NCBI RefSeq assembly: GCF_001039355.2
Contig: NW_019775950.1
Coordinates: 62,001 to 126,000, forward strand
Source: Lingula anatina
Taxonomy: Eukaryota > Brachiopoda > Lingulata > Lingulida > Lingulidae
DNA: 64,000 nucleotides
Direction of reading: 5' to 3'
In this document: positions 39,801-53,140 of the stretch, piece after piece
Layout of the letters: each line of letters starts with the position of its first letter
Position numbering within the stretch: the stretch's first letter is position 1
Notes under the pieces: generated by a model
Told to the model about the DNA's origin: nothing
The model's input: only the letters and a program-made list of their open reading frames with translations
Database searches by the model: none
Program-made: the position numbers and the translations under genes

Positions 39801-42800
39801 GATTCCGGCTGTTATGAATGGTCATTGTCTTAAATACCATATACACTGCCAATGTTTTTAATCGTTTTCAATTTTGGTGACCATAAATGGTTCCCAACGA
39901 CAAAACTTATTCTTATTACCAATTAATTTGCAATCTCATTCTCTGTCCTACCAACGCAAAGATTCCCTCTATGAATGTTGAAGTTGGGTTACTTTTCATT
40001 TTGTTGTTGTATTTTGATTGTGCTGGGCACCCAGACAGGTATTTTTCAAAATGAAAATGTTTTTCTGAGTGCGATCACCTTAACACTTAACAAAGTGGTT
40101 CCACGTACTTGCACTTTCGGTTCATTATACTGTCACTGTTGCAAAATAAATAAATAAATAAATAAATAAATAAAAATTCCCTTTTCATTTGCTACTTTTT
40201 CAGATCATATGGTATAGGACGAAGAAAATTAGAGAATTAAAGTCTCTCTCCCAATATATTTTGTTTTACTGACCTGTCTGTATTCTACAGTCTAATTGTC
40301 CTATTTTAAATTTTGATCAATAGTCTAATTTTCCAACCAATACTTACTATTGACATCAACCCCTAGGCAGATCGACCACTCCTGATTGCTGATCTTCTTA
40401 TTATTGTCTGTATCACAGAACTTCAGGAACTTCTTGGCACAGGATCTTGGTTTCACAAGCTTCTTCACCATCTTACGTAAATTTCTGGTTTCTCGGGACT
40501 TCAGCTGATTGTCTTTGTCGCGATCCAATTCGGAAAATTTCCACTCTGTTACCCGTTTTTCATGCGTATCCAATATAGAATCTGAGTCAGATTTGATTGG
40601 TAAGCCGCCTTTAATGAAATAAAAGATTGGTCAATAGAAGCTGATTGCTGCAAACACTCATTTAGACACATTTATTGAAATTAACAAAACCATCAAGGTG
40701 AAAGAAGAGCATAAGCTTCCAGAGAACTGGACGACTGGAGAGAATTTGCTTCAGTATTTTAATGTTCTTTTTCCATCTGTTTGGCTTTGTCGGTCCTTTT
40801 GTGCTATCTGGATATCAACTCAATGATTAGAAAACTGAACACTGATAATCGTCAAATTTGTCTTACAACAACTACAAAAATTGAATCAATCAACTACATC
40901 AGAAATACACAAGACAACTCACCCGTTGCTAGGCCGGAGAGAGGAGAGGAGGATTTCTGCGGGCGTGGTATTCTCTCATATTCCTCGGCAAATTGTTTGA
41001 TCAAATTGGCATTAAATTCTTCTCTTTCCTCTGCTTTACACCCTAAAATATTATGCATTCCACAGAGAACAATACTTCAATTAAGCCTGCAAGTGTCAAA
41101 CATGAAAAAAAACTTGACATTTGAATGTACATGCCAAGTTTTTGTATATTTTAATGGACAGGTGTTATTAAAATTATTTGACGTAAAACAACGTAGAAAG
41201 CAAAGCTGTGAGTGCTGAGGCGGCAGTTTCGACCATGGCAGGTCGTGAAGCAGAAGCGCTGGCTGTGCAGTTGCTAAACCAACCAAGAACATTAGCTTTA
41301 AACGTGTTAATCGTCATTCCAAAACATAAACATATCGATATAATTAGATAACTAAATCTGAAAAATTAATTATCTAAAGACAGAGAGACAAAAAAGTCAT
41401 GACGTCCCTTTGTATAATCTTAATAGCAAAGGTATAAGTCTTGATTATCATGAAATAATAGGACAGACCTAATATTTTGAACGCTAATGCGTTTAAAAGA
41501 ATTGTATAAGTACAGATGAAGTAGGAAGCTAGATAAACGCCACAATAATCCGATTTGTCGTGGCATCTTGACAACACCGGGTCCCCTGTGAAAATGCTAA
41601 AATCAATGGCAAAAAAAAAAAAATCATACTTTTCATTTTCTCAACAGAAGCTAAGTGATCGATATACCATTCCTTTTTACAGGGCCATTTAAGTATCTTT
41701 CTTGAAAACGGCGTCTGAACCCGATGAGTCATATACTTTTATATAATATATTGGAAAACATCTTAGTAGAATTTGTTAGAAGCAAGCTAAAAAGCGAAAA
41801 GCAAAAAGCAAACGCACACAGTCTGTCGTCCGCTTACCCTTCTGTCCACCGCTTGGGGTGGGATTGGGCATGGCTAAAAGACAGTAAAACATGGCCATGA
41901 ATCTTGAACAAGACAAAGATGAAATCAGTGTTATCGTCTTTCCTTTACTTACTGTCAAATTATAAATTCATCAGACTGAGCTGCAGAAACAAAACCAAAA
42001 AAAACTGTTTGTTTCGATTATTTAAATAGATATCCGTTCATTTGTTTTTAAAATGATTTTACAGCAAGATCATGTAATAAATTGTCCTCCTTTGTCTCCT
42101 ACCCCTACACACCACCTTCTCTCCCATTGCGGTGGAGGTGTTAGGAATTGGTTTGCCCAGGGTGTTGACGCACCAGCAGTAGCGCGCCGCTTCATGACAC
42201 TGCACCTTGGCGTAACTGCCGTCAGACTCACACTGGGGAACGTACACCCCAGACCGACTCGTACCCTCTGAGACCGTCTTCAGCGCCGTGCGACGCTCCT
42301 GCATGCATTTTGATGCATTTGGGTCTAAACGTGTGGAAAATAAATGGCTCGTCAGTTTAGAAGCAATTCAGAATTTCTTTCCTGCGTTATGTCAGAACAA
42401 CCAGATTGATATCAATACATTTTTTAGAAAAATATTTTTAAAAATGAGTTATAATAAATTTTGTGATTCCTCTCCATTTTATTTTTTAATAAAATACTTA
42501 GTCTACTGTTTCTGTATCTTTTGTGACATGTTTTGGGTGTCTATAAAGGGGAAAAAATGAATGTAATATCACCCTGTCTGTTGTGATGACATTTCATTAC
42601 ATATCAGTACAAGACAGTAGAAATCACGGGATTTTTCCTTACAAGACTCTTGAACACCGACAAGAATATGTGCACAAAACTTGCATTAAGAAACTAGCTA
42701 ATTGACAAACAAGAAGTACGTATATGCAAATATCCACATGCAAATATACGTTACATCTTTGAACGTGGTGAGAACTGTAAAGTTTAATATGAGTAAACGC

Positions 42801-44566
42801 AAAGTTCTACATTTAAATAAACCTGGAGCATTATTTTAAAAACTGTTATTTTCAATTTCATAAAGTAGAAGCCCAACATACCAAACGCCTCCTCCCTCCA
42901 AAAGCCAAAATGGTAATGAAATTAGATTATTATTATACTATTAATGACGATAGTATTAGATAGTAGTATTCAAAAGCGTCAGGAAAAGTTGGACGAAGTC
43001 ACCAGCTTAAATGAAAACTACAGAAAATTGACTTAACTTCTGTATTAAACCCGAAATTGTAAACAAAAGTATCATTCTACACCATTCTTTAAACCATGCT
43101 TTTTGCCGAATGACTCAATAAAAATGAAACATCTTCAACCTATCCCTTTAACCTTTTAAAGAAACACCGTATTAACCGCCATTGGAAACCTAATTCCCAT
43201 TTTCACATTACTATTTTGACTACAGCAAATTTGACACAGGTGTTCACCAAATGGTAAGAACATATTTTATCACAAAATGATTCTGCGTCAACGGATAGGT
43301 AAATAATCTAATCTGGTTCTGTTTAATCGGCGAAATTATTGTATCTTAATCGAATTAAAGTGCGCGCATACAAAATCCCATCTAAGTGTTCAATTCGCCC
43401 GTTGCTGATAGTGTAGGGAACTTTTTCTCACGTAGAGTAAATACTCTGGAGGCAGATGGAGCTCCACTTTTTGGGTCACATATCAGGCACAAGAACATGT
43501 AGAAAAACTCGATTTAATAAATTTATAAAATGGATGATGGATTGTTCAAACAATGAGTTCAGCCTGTCACCACTTTTTTATTCAATTGGCAGCAAGCTAG
43601 AATTAATGAATGTTTTATTGAGGTGTGACGCTGAACGCCCACTTATACCAACAAAATATCTACCATGTGTCGCAGAGAGAACAATCCGAGTTAATGTCCC
43701 TTTTCAATTTCATATTTCATAAAAACATGACAAACGTCATGGCAGCTAAACCCTATCACGTATATTTACATTGAAGAGAATTTACAAAATGTACTGAGAT
43801 TCGCTTACTGAAAACTAAAATAATTGCTATAAATCTCCTATCATTATGATATAAAAAGAGGACTTCTTGACCATTAGAGATAGAAGTCAAATCCTTATAC
43901 AACTTAATCCTGATTAGCCACGAAGTATGTTTTAGATTATAAAGGTAATAGTGGAAGAAGCTTTTTATCAATCTTGCTGTCCGCCATTTCCGAAACAGTC
44001 AGGGAGAGTGATCACGGCTCGGTCACATTTCGGCGTATCAATGGGCATATGACTATTCACGTAAAGATTGATAGGCCTACACAAGTAGATTGCATTTTAT
44101 AATATGAGCAAGTGAAATGTATTCCGGTATTGCTTGGCATCAAACTGGTTGTAGCAATCGGTTTGCTTCATTGATTGTGTATTGCAGTAATTCAAATGGT
44201 CGTTTGTTAAAAAGAATTGGATTGTATGTACTAACCATTAACCAAGTTAGATCGTCATATCTCACAGAAACTCATTATGAACAAAATAAAGGGATTTGGA
44301 AAGGAGACTTAAGTATAAAAAAGTGTGTAATCGGAGTGTCGCTTGTGTAACATAAAAACATTTGTTAATTGATGAAAAAAATAATCTGATACGACTTCAC
44401 CAGTACCTGGGCATTCGCCTTTGCTGCGGACTTCCAGATCGCTTCTTCCCTCACACGCCTTCACCCTCTTCAGCTCGCACCTGGACTCGTAAGTGCGCCC
44501 ATCATTGCCACACACAGGGCGAGGTCGGACATCTGTGCAGCTGTCAGCCCGGCATGAGGACCGTTT
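33825..44566 (-). CDS. SMOC: SMOC/Pentagone-type secreted modular calcium-binding protein, ends incomplete
   Basis: Secreted matricellular protein; SMOC1/2 and fly Pentagone bind heparan sulfate proteoglycans and tune BMP signalling. Twelve exons resolved: 44566-44407, 42324-42103, 41873-41838, 41042-40923, 40608-40348, 37381-37331, 36588-36487, 36340-36116, 35269-35176, 34785-34698, 34406-34253, 33881-33825, all phase-compatible (about 523 codons). In order: a Kazal/follistatin-like module (VCGNDGRTYESRC); TY1 (VQCH, YCWCV); an EC module with EF loops starting DRDKDNQL and DTDNNKKI; a basic linker; TY2 (AQCH, YCWCV, DTGRPIPGTST as in vertebrate SMOC); and a second EC module with loops starting DRNNNMML and DADNNKKI. 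All four loops have the acidic or amide ligands and a final Glu. The tail is basic (ASAKRRGP). The signal-peptide exon (minus strand, above 44566) was not found, and the last exon is ambiguous. Vertebrate SMOC has a SMOC-specific segment where EC1 lies here. Confidence 0.9.
35449..35656. mobile_element. GATCGATC-end MITE, copy 2 (inverted relative to 27575), in a SMOC intron
   Basis: Reverse-complement copy of the element at 27575-27781, lying between the SMOC exons at 36116 and 35269. Both ends carry TAGATCGATCTA-like motifs. High identity to copy 1 suggests fairly recent spread. Confidence 0.8.
35895..36095. repeat. Degenerate repeat near SMOC TY2 exon
   Basis: Contains CTTCTTTTTCTGAAAAA followed by G- and C-runs, similar to the interior of the hAT-like MITE at 31918 (TTCTTTTTCTGAAAAAGTGG). 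Clear terminal repeats are lost. It is probably a decayed relative. Confidence 0.4.
37682..37925. mobile_element. MITE with about 38-bp inverted repeats, in a SMOC intron
   Basis: Left arm (from about 37684) reads CACACACTAGACAATAGAAG..., continuing into GTGTCACCCC. The right arm (to about 37924) is its near-perfect reverse complement with one substitution in the first part. The interior of about 160 bp has no coding potential. It lies between SMOC exons at 40348 and 37381, upstream of the small exon 37381-37331. Confidence 0.8.
40146..40174. repeat. (AAAT)n microsatellite in a SMOC intron
   Basis: About seven AAAT units, the same motif as the run at 7330. Confidence 0.85.
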
Positions 44567-44569
44567 CTA

Positions 44570-44613
<44 letters not shown>
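44567..44613. repeat. (TAA)n microsatellite abutting a SMOC splice acceptor
   Basis: On the coding (minus) strand this is (TTA)n ending TTTAG, directly adjoining the Kazal exon at 44566. The acceptor AG is at 44568-44567, so the repeat supplies the pyrimidine-containing tract of the 3' splice site. Confidence 0.85.
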
Positions 44614-44614
<1 letters not shown>

Positions 44615-47600
44615 TTATTGAGCACTAAATGGTATGAGGATACATTTGCAGGCTCACTAGACTACAGTATTTACACAATATATAAAGATACACATTTATA
44701 TATGTATATGTATATACAGTTCTAAATAGACAAAAACAAAGCTGAGAGCAAAACAAACAAATTTAATAATACTACAAATAACATCAGAATGGAGATTTAG
44801 CAGGCTCAGGGTTATCGCCCTGCTAGAGCACGTATCTTAAATCAGTGCAGAGTATATCAAAAAGGAAATAATGTGAACACGACTTCATCTGATCGGCCAA
44901 AAGGGGGTCGTCTCCCCCTCATCCTTTGCAGCTGACCATGTGTTAAAAAGTTAAATTTGGCTTCCTTGTGTAGACGACTGCTATAGCATTTCAGTATTGC
45001 AATGAACGCACTCAGGCCTGCTTAACCGAAAGTGTCCATTAAAAAGAAACCATGGATCACAATAATGAAATTCATTGAACCTAAAACACAGGATAAAATT
45101 ACGCAAGCTTTATTATGATAGAAGCGGTTTTGTCTATTTTTTAACTTCGTACATCCCGCTAAATGTGTATAGATTGCTTTGATGCCGCAAGTGATTTGCT
45201 TTGTGTTGTAGCATAGAGAAATAGGCCCTATCTTTTGGTCCACCTCTGCTCATAAAGAATTGAAGGTTAGCTAATCTTTTTAGTTTTTTCGTGGCGTATC
45301 TTACATCCACTGCTTGTCTACCCCAGGTTTTTCTGATAACAGACAAAGCAAGCGACTACTGCGTTATGGCAGATAACCTAACCTGCACGTGTAAGTATTT
45401 ATTTATCTCTCTCTAATTATATAAACAAACACAAATCAAGACCAATTTATGTAACCTGGGGATATTGAGCACCCGTGGCTGCACAAATTTAAAACATTCT
45501 GGTACATTCAGGAACAAACGCTTTTCACACCAAGAAACAAGAAACAGCAGTGAACGATTTGTACGCTTAATGGCATCCAACCAGCTGTATGTCAGCGATG
45601 TGAAGTATCCAATTGTTCTGTGCAAAATGCCCAAGTTTTATTTATATTTCATACGTTTGAAGGCCACTAAAAACGGATCCCACAGAAATGCATGCTGACA
45701 TATGCCATACTCCTGCAACACGGGTTTCTTCTCTGTCTGAAGACATACATGTAAATAACATTTTAAACTTTTAGTTATATCTCTATAATATTCATCAGCT
45801 ACTGAGTGGATTTTCTTTAAGAAGAGACGCAAGATTTTACGTTTGGTGTGCAGTTTTAGTTCAACAAATTAAAACATGATTACTTCCTTTATTCTAACCT
45901 CTTTTACATATGATTCTTAAGTTTTTTATTTTTAATTTTCTAAGTTTTATGTCACAGAAGTCATACATGTCCGAAGGAGTTTCCCTAACAGGGATGGTTT
46001 AAAAGAATATTATATGTCACCTTTGCTTATTTAATGTATTTATCGTTTTTTTTTCAATCTGACTTCTAATAAATATGCCTTAGGCTATGCCTCGGTTTTG
46101 TTTTGTTGCTCTTACACTACAAAGATATTTAATATGGAAGGGCATTTAAGCTCTGGAAAGAATTAGAGGGCAAATAAGAAAGATAACATTTTGGGGAAAC
46201 ATAAGATGGGGGCATATCAAGTGCATATAATATTTACTGTGACATTGTTGAAAGAATTGCATAGTTAGCAGTGTATAGGTGGATATATGTCAAAGTCCAA
46301 TAACATTTAGAATTGAACGCTTTCTAATTTGGGCTCTTTACATCGAAAATCTGACTTTTCAAATCCAAGTATCTTTGTGACCCTACCCTCATCATAAAAA
46401 TAACCAAGTGAACCACAGATATGAAAACTATGCAAAATAAATCTAGTCATCCAACCACGTAAACCAGACCGAGTTCCGGTCGAAAGTAGCCCTTGTCTGA
46501 ACAGATCTGTAGCACTGCATAAAAAAACTTTTTGAAGTCTCCCTTACTGCTGCAGCAGGTTTTAATATCTTTTCATAGAACAATATTATGTTTTTGTATC
46601 ACTTTTGAAGAAGCGGTTTTGAAAATCTGTAAAAAGGCGAACAGTTGCATGGTGGTGGGATGTCGGAAACTGCTTTAAATTCTACAGCCATCTCGTTTCA
46701 GACCCCGTTCACCTGTGCATTATAAGTTGAATACAATTTTGCCCTAAACACCGGATCATTTCCAACCACTATGTACCACCACGAACAATTTGTTAATAGA
46801 GCGGTCGCGTCGCACCACCTGAAAAAGGCATTCAAATAAGCAAGGTTTTGTGTTGACGAAGAATTCAATTTTTCGAATGAAATCACAGATATAAAACGCT
46901 TAAAAGCTAATATGGGAAATTTAGAACTTAATAATTTGCCTTGTGTGTGATAGACAGAGAATTTGTGTTCCCTTGCACAAAGGGAACGAGGACGGGTTTG
47001 CAATGAATAAAAGGGCAGCGGTTACTCATACTGGTACTCCCCAAAACTGCACGAAATGCTTAATGGGTACGGCGACGAAAGGAGTTGATGTGCTCTCAAT
47101 AATATGTCATTTTGGTTTGGAAACCCTGGTATCACAAGTTATCAAGCGCTTCCAATGCACCCAGATTCTTTTTGTTTAATACGGCTTAAACTGCAACCCT
47201 GTGTTTCGTGGTCTAAAGGATGACTCTCCTATTCACAGTTTGCCCTTACCGTCACGTGAAACCCAGGGTGTAATCTACGCCCAACACCGGAAGGTGACTT
47301 GCCCAAGAGACGCTAAAATCAAAGTCACCAGCACCAGACCTGCAAATGAGGCTAGCAGTCCCGACAATGACATGACAACAGCATATATCTTATAGTTAAA
47401 ATTACGGGACCATGTCCTTCAACATACTATAAAAACCTGAGAAAACCCGTGTGAACCATGTCTTTGAGATTCCAAAGATGACACCAACGAACTTTTATTC
47501 TGTGGTTGCACTGGACGGTGTTTGAATGGGGGAGTGGAGTGCACTACTTCTTTAGTACTTTTTCATGACTGGTAATAATTAGGTAGGGAAATAAAACGCA

Positions 47601-49546
47601 TATCAAGTGAACACTGTATAATGTGGCTTAAAGAAGGCAGTGGATTCGAAATACCACAAACGGTCTTTCATTTGGCTGTTTGTATCCAAAGAATTAAAAT
47701 GAACTTGTTAATAAGTTTTTTTACGCCAAGGTTAAATCCCGTGTTAATCTAAATGGGCTGTGAGGTGTTCGCCCGCTTCACAAGACAGCTACGGTATCAT
47801 GTGCGGGTGCACGGGCATAAAATAAGTAATTGACTGATTTATTTAAAAATAAAATACGAGGGAGTTGGTACATGTACCGATATACTTAGGTAACTGTGCA
47901 TAAATCTTTTAATTCAAGTCACCAGTGCACCACAGCATTTTGTCGCACGAGTTCAAAAGTGGCGTGTCTCATTGTTGGCTCAGGTGCGCAAATCTGGTCC
48001 ACACACCTGAGTAGCAAATGAACTCAGTTTAATTAAGATTGTTATTCGATCACTATTGTTTGAATGCGGACTATTCGCACCTCTCCAGCTGTACACCTGC
48101 GAGGGAGTTGGTGCATAGCAAGCCACGTGCCTGGGTAAGTTCCTAAGACAGCGGGAAAGCACGTTCTTTGTCACCTTGTTCTACTTGAAGCAGTTCCACA
48201 ATCGGTTTGAATTTAGCTTTATCGTCCTATCAAGGGAACGTGGGAAACAGGAAAAATTCAGAACTCTTCTATGAAATATTGAATATTTTTTTCTACTTTT
48301 AATTTTTTTTGGGCAACTCATCTATTGGACAAAGGCCAACAAGTGTAAGCTTGGCATTATTCATCGTTGCCAGGAAATTGCACAAAAACCAAATATAGAT
48401 ATGTCCTATCACCCCGGCACGCTGCATTATCTTACCTCCGTCTCATCATTTTTCATCTTTCTGAATCGTTTTGTCCTTTGCTGATAACAACGAAATAAGT
48501 ATTTTCAAGCTTTGGGTTGTTCTCAAGTGTGACTGCGATATTGAACAAAATACGTAGTTCTTGCTTCTATGAATCCATCACAAGAAGTTTTGTGGCTATG
48601 TAGACCGCTTCTGTACGTCGCTATCTATGGGGGCGTGAATGTTTATTCTCTTTTCCCGCAAAGCAGTAACGACCATGCGGCGTACATAAATAGTACAAGG
48701 GAGGTGTGGCTTTTTTAACCAACATCTCCACTTAACAACGTCATTTTCCATTAAAAACGCTATTTTGTAAAAGCTACATAGCACCATTCTGGAAGCTCTT
48801 AACATCGCTGCATGGGAGGACAGGAGAAAATGTACATCCCAAGCAAGAAAATAAACGAGCGGTTAGTGCATACCGTTTTCGCTCAAACCACATCCTCTCT
48901 TTTACTGAAATATGGAACGAAAATAAGTGCCGCTTTATGGGGTCCAGTAATTAAGTACAGAAATGTAAACTGTCGAGAACTTAGGACGGAGAAGGATTTC
49001 AATAATCGTGAAGTTAAGACTGAAGTCCAGGGTGTGAGTAGAATTATCACCGTTGTTTTATTACCCAGTCAGCGTGTTCGGGGTTTACGGGCTTTACTAC
49101 CCGCAATCTGCCTATTCCATTTTTCCAACAGTGAAGTCAAAAACGTAATCTCATTGCCATCGGCACATAAAAGGCTGCGGTGCCTAATGAAAAGATGATT
49201 TCAAGACTCAAAACTGATACCTTCCTCTAACTTGCCAATAACTTCAACGGTAAACAAGCTGAGATGCACGTAAAACCTGGGGTACCTGTGCCGTTGTAAC
49301 GCCTGTTTTTCATACATTAAAGTTAAAATTAACAAGCGCTAATTTTATGGGGAAAAAAGCAAACACCGTTAAATCTGTTTAATCTGTTATTAGAACTGGT
49401 CGGACTGAGACAGCAGGGTTGATATTGGCAATGGACGTGAGAGTTCGTGGTCAGTATTGACTGATATTCCTGGGGTATTTGGTTTCGTTGAGAACAAGAC
49501 TTTCATTTCCTCAAATGTTGTAGAACATTGACTGGATAGTCAACAA

Positions 49547-49551
<5 letters not shown>

Positions 49552-49618
<67 letters not shown>
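49552..49618. repeat. Compound (CA)n(GA)n microsatellite
   Basis: A CA run passes directly into a GA run. The same compound arrangement occurs in both duplicated blocks at 54.4 and 60.5 kb. Confidence 0.95.
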
Positions 49619-49623
<5 letters not shown>

Positions 49624-50971
49624 TGAGACTGAAACCTCCCCCAAATAACCGACACGGTTTGCCCTTTCCTTTACCTCGACGTTGAAGCGGTTCGCACTTA
49701 ACCTCGTGCCCGAGTGCTTTTAGCGCAGCGAGACCGACAGAATACCAGCTTTGGCTTCACGCTTTTTCTCAAAACTCACTCATCTTAAAGTAAACTTGCG
49801 TGAATAGGGCCGCATTAAGTCATATTATATCCCTAAAGAGAGGACCTAGTCGATTATAAATCCCACTCACTACAAGTGTGTAAATCACGTCTATTGAAGG
49901 CTATACCTGTCAACAATAGTAAATATTGTGACGGGAATTTAAGAAATAAAAATAGATTGGTGACTCGATATAATAGAAAGAATAATAGCTGGAGGACAGA
50001 GTCTGCCACTCGGTTTTTCTACTCTTGTTTAGGTACAGGAGGAGCGGCTTGCGTTTTCAAATTATGAAACAAATATCTGAAACGTGATTATTACTATCAA
50101 CAAATATCGCCAGGAAGCATCTGATCTTTCGCACTTCCAGGTTGTTTGTTCAACAATTAATGAAGCTCGAGAAATGGCACGTTTTGTTCTCGACTAGCGA
50201 TTCAGTATTTTTATCTGTCATTTTTCTTACCCCTTAAACTTTGCTTCAAAGAAAAGGGGCCTATGTACAGGGTATTAGACTGCATTTAAACCAAGTAAAC
50301 AAAAACTCTGAATTGTGCTTGACTTTTTTCAAGTTGAAAATGCCCCGCAGCATATCAATGGGTTAGAGTGTTATTACTGACTAATATAGTGACGTAGATT
50401 GTATTGGACTTAGAATGAGCGCTTTATATCAACTTATATTATTAACGTAAAAGAAAACGTTAATCATTGTGACTGTGACAAAGATTAAGCCCGAGTAGAC
50501 CAGGGCGTACCAATGTTAAGAAAAGCTAGTCCGCTTCAAATTGCCCTCTCCCTCTCTCAAAGAGCTGCGAGTGTCATATTAAAAGAACGTGCTCAACATA
50601 AAGTTTACTTAATTAAATAATCCCGATCGAACATGACTGCAGTAATTCAGTGCTTCATGCACACGTGGAAAAATAGGTAAAGTGAAAAGATAAGATATCA
50701 CGCTCAAATTAGTTTTATCATCTCCTGTGAGTGACAGCATTTCTAATATTTTACATACGTATGATAACAGAAAATTGCACCTTACCTGTTGCATTAATAA
50801 TTCCACAGGAAATGACTAAAGAGCTGTGTGCAGCTTTCCACTGTATTAGAGCAGCACAGATACGGCTATCACGGGACAGATACTGCACGTAAATTTTTAC
50901 ATAAAAGCATATCGCATAACTACTGTGACCGTGACTGGCCTTTTAAAAGCTGCCATGGTACTGGTCTACCA

Positions 50972-50972
<1 letters not shown>

Positions 50973-51042
<70 letters not shown>
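50973..51042. repeat. (TA)n microsatellite
   Basis: About 35 TA units. Open frames across it are artefacts encoding Tyr-Ile repeats. Confidence 0.95.
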
Positions 51043-51044
<2 letters not shown>

Positions 51045-52603
51045 CACCTGTATTGTGGCAAATCCCCCTTGTATCCACCCGCACACTAACACTAACATCA
51101 TCAGACTGTGCTTCCAGTGGTGAAGTCTTGTGCTCGACATATTTGAGTCTAGTCGGTTAATACTCCGATGAATACTATATCCTTAAGTAAGCCCACTTCA
51201 GTTGTAGTTGTGTTCTTCGTTTAGGATTTTCCACCTTGGCTCAAGTTTCAACCAAGTTGCTCTCTTAATCGCGTTAGTTTTTTTAATGGTGTCAGCTGTA
51301 TCTTAAATTCAAATGGTCCGCAACGAACACTCCGCAATAAACCTCCACTGTATATCCTCCAGTGAACGGTAAGCACTGCGTTGTAATGTCTCTACACAAC
51401 CTAGATACGGACTTGTCTGGACAGCACTACCGCATCACTATCGCGTGCTGCAGATGCGTGTAAGATTATCCGCTCTGAAAACCAACCGACGTCGAGACAA
51501 ACATAGAAAGAACTATTCCATTGACTGCAGTGTAAGCCACCCCAAATGTAGAGACTAAAATAAGACTAGTCACGTGGTCAAGGGAAGCCTTTGAATCCAG
51601 TCATTCACTCGTATCGCGAAATCAACCAATCAGGCACCCAAGGCTTACTTGCGCATTTGAACGCATTACCGGGAATTTCGCAGAGATTAAGATTGGCAAG
51701 CGAGATAGTACCCAATTAGTGGACCTTGACATGTTTTACGCTTGACATGCAGGGTAACAACAAAATTGCTGTCACCCGTGTCTGAAAGACTTCAATTAAA
51801 GGTTTTTATTTAGACAATTCTAAATAAGTACAATCTATTACATTGGTTTCATAGCTCAAATGTCCATAAATTTAATTCCATCCTCTCTTAATTCATTAAT
51901 TTGTTTTCATTTTATTATTGCGTTTTTTAGTAAGTAAGGCACATCTAACCACAAACTGCGCAAACGGTTATAGATGTACGAGCGTCATGGTCTGAGATAA
52001 TGTTCTAGCAGGGGCGAGCAACCGGTCTCTCCGCACATCTAACGCAGCTAAATATGCAGACCTACCTCAATGAGCCCCAGCCCTACAATAGTACCAAATT
52101 CACCAAACTCAGTTATCAAACTGCAATATTTTTATAACGTATAGCACAAGACTTCAAAAATCGTTACAAGTTATCTTACACAGCAAGCGTGTCTTCGAAT
52201 TAATCCCCATCATATGCGAAACATGTGACTCAATTGTTTACAACACAGGACTTCTAAAAACTGCCATAACCAATGCACGTATGCGTTGTCAACAACAAAC
52301 GGTAACCCGTAACTTAGAGAAGCAAGTTGTGTACAACCGTCACATTAAACTTGCAGCCTAACATTTGCCGGTATATTCCACTTAAAGTATGCTAACCGGT
52401 GAAGTTGCTACTTTGTTTGTGCAAGTACGTAGCATTATCTTTTAGAACGACTCAAACATGAATTTTAAATCGACAGAATAATTTCATGGTGCATAGTTTG
52501 AAAAACAATGTTCATTTATCTCTCAGAGCGGATAGTAACGTGTGGCAGCTTGTTTCCCAATTACTAGAGCCGCCGAATGTCAAACATTTCACTAGACTCG
52601 AGA

Positions 52604-52845
52604 GTCAACTAATTTACTGATTAATGACAAGATTTGACACCCGAGTTGACATTCACAACTAAATTCAAATGTCATGTGGTTTGATATAAACAATCACAGA
52701 TGGAAATTTGTCTAATTAAGAAGTCAACTAATTACGTGATTAATGGGTCGGTCTGGCAGCCGAGCAGACACATTTCCAACTTGATTCAAAAGTCACGTCA
52801 CTGGAACAAACAATCGGAGTTGTTCATTGATTAAGCTGTCAGGTA
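52604..52845. repeat. Diverged two-copy tandem duplication, period 119 bp
   Basis: The unit starting GTCAACTAATT at 52604 begins again at 52723. Both copies contain, in the same order, GATTAATG, a GACA-rich stretch, TTCAAAwGTCA and AAACAATC. Divergence is substantial, so the shared blocks may be the constrained part. It lies upstream of SMOC (minus strand). A regulatory role is only a guess. Confidence 0.6.
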
Positions 52846-53140
52846 CTTGCAGTGCTGAAAATAAATGAATTTTTGACTGGAAGAACTGAGGTAAAAAAGG
52901 GACGGCCTAACCTTCTTTCCACACGCACTGAGTAATCACATAAAATAATTTTTAAAAAATGTGCTAAAATCAAGAATCGGAACAAGACTTGTTGTCTTTT
53001 TTTATATTATACTGCATTCTTGCCTGATGGAAATTTTGGAATTATTCTACATTATTCTTAATTTTTAAGAAGGGAAATCTGACACCTTTTATAAGATAGC
53101 GGGATTAACTTGCGTTGGCAGTTGATAACAATTCGCACTT

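Larger units (their letters stand above)
44614..53140. other. Gene-poor region upstream of SMOC
   Basis: About 8.5 kb in which I find no recognisable coding exon on either strand. It should contain the SMOC signal-peptide exon, first intron and promoter, but no candidate with a hydrophobic leader and matching donor phase stood out. Visible structure is limited to a CA/GA microsatellite at 49552-49618, a TA run at 50973-51042 and a diverged 119-bp tandem duplication at 52604-52845. Confidence 0.5.

Noticed and set aside
41077-41292. Minus-strand frame starting with a leader-like sequence between SMOC exons
   Set aside because: Phase of the real exons at 41838 and 41042 is already satisfied, and no splice sites support it.
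48812-49198. Plus-strand open frame of 128 codons upstream of SMOC
   Set aside because: No recognisable motif, composition no different from its surroundings, and no convincing splice or promoter context. A chance open frame is more likely.
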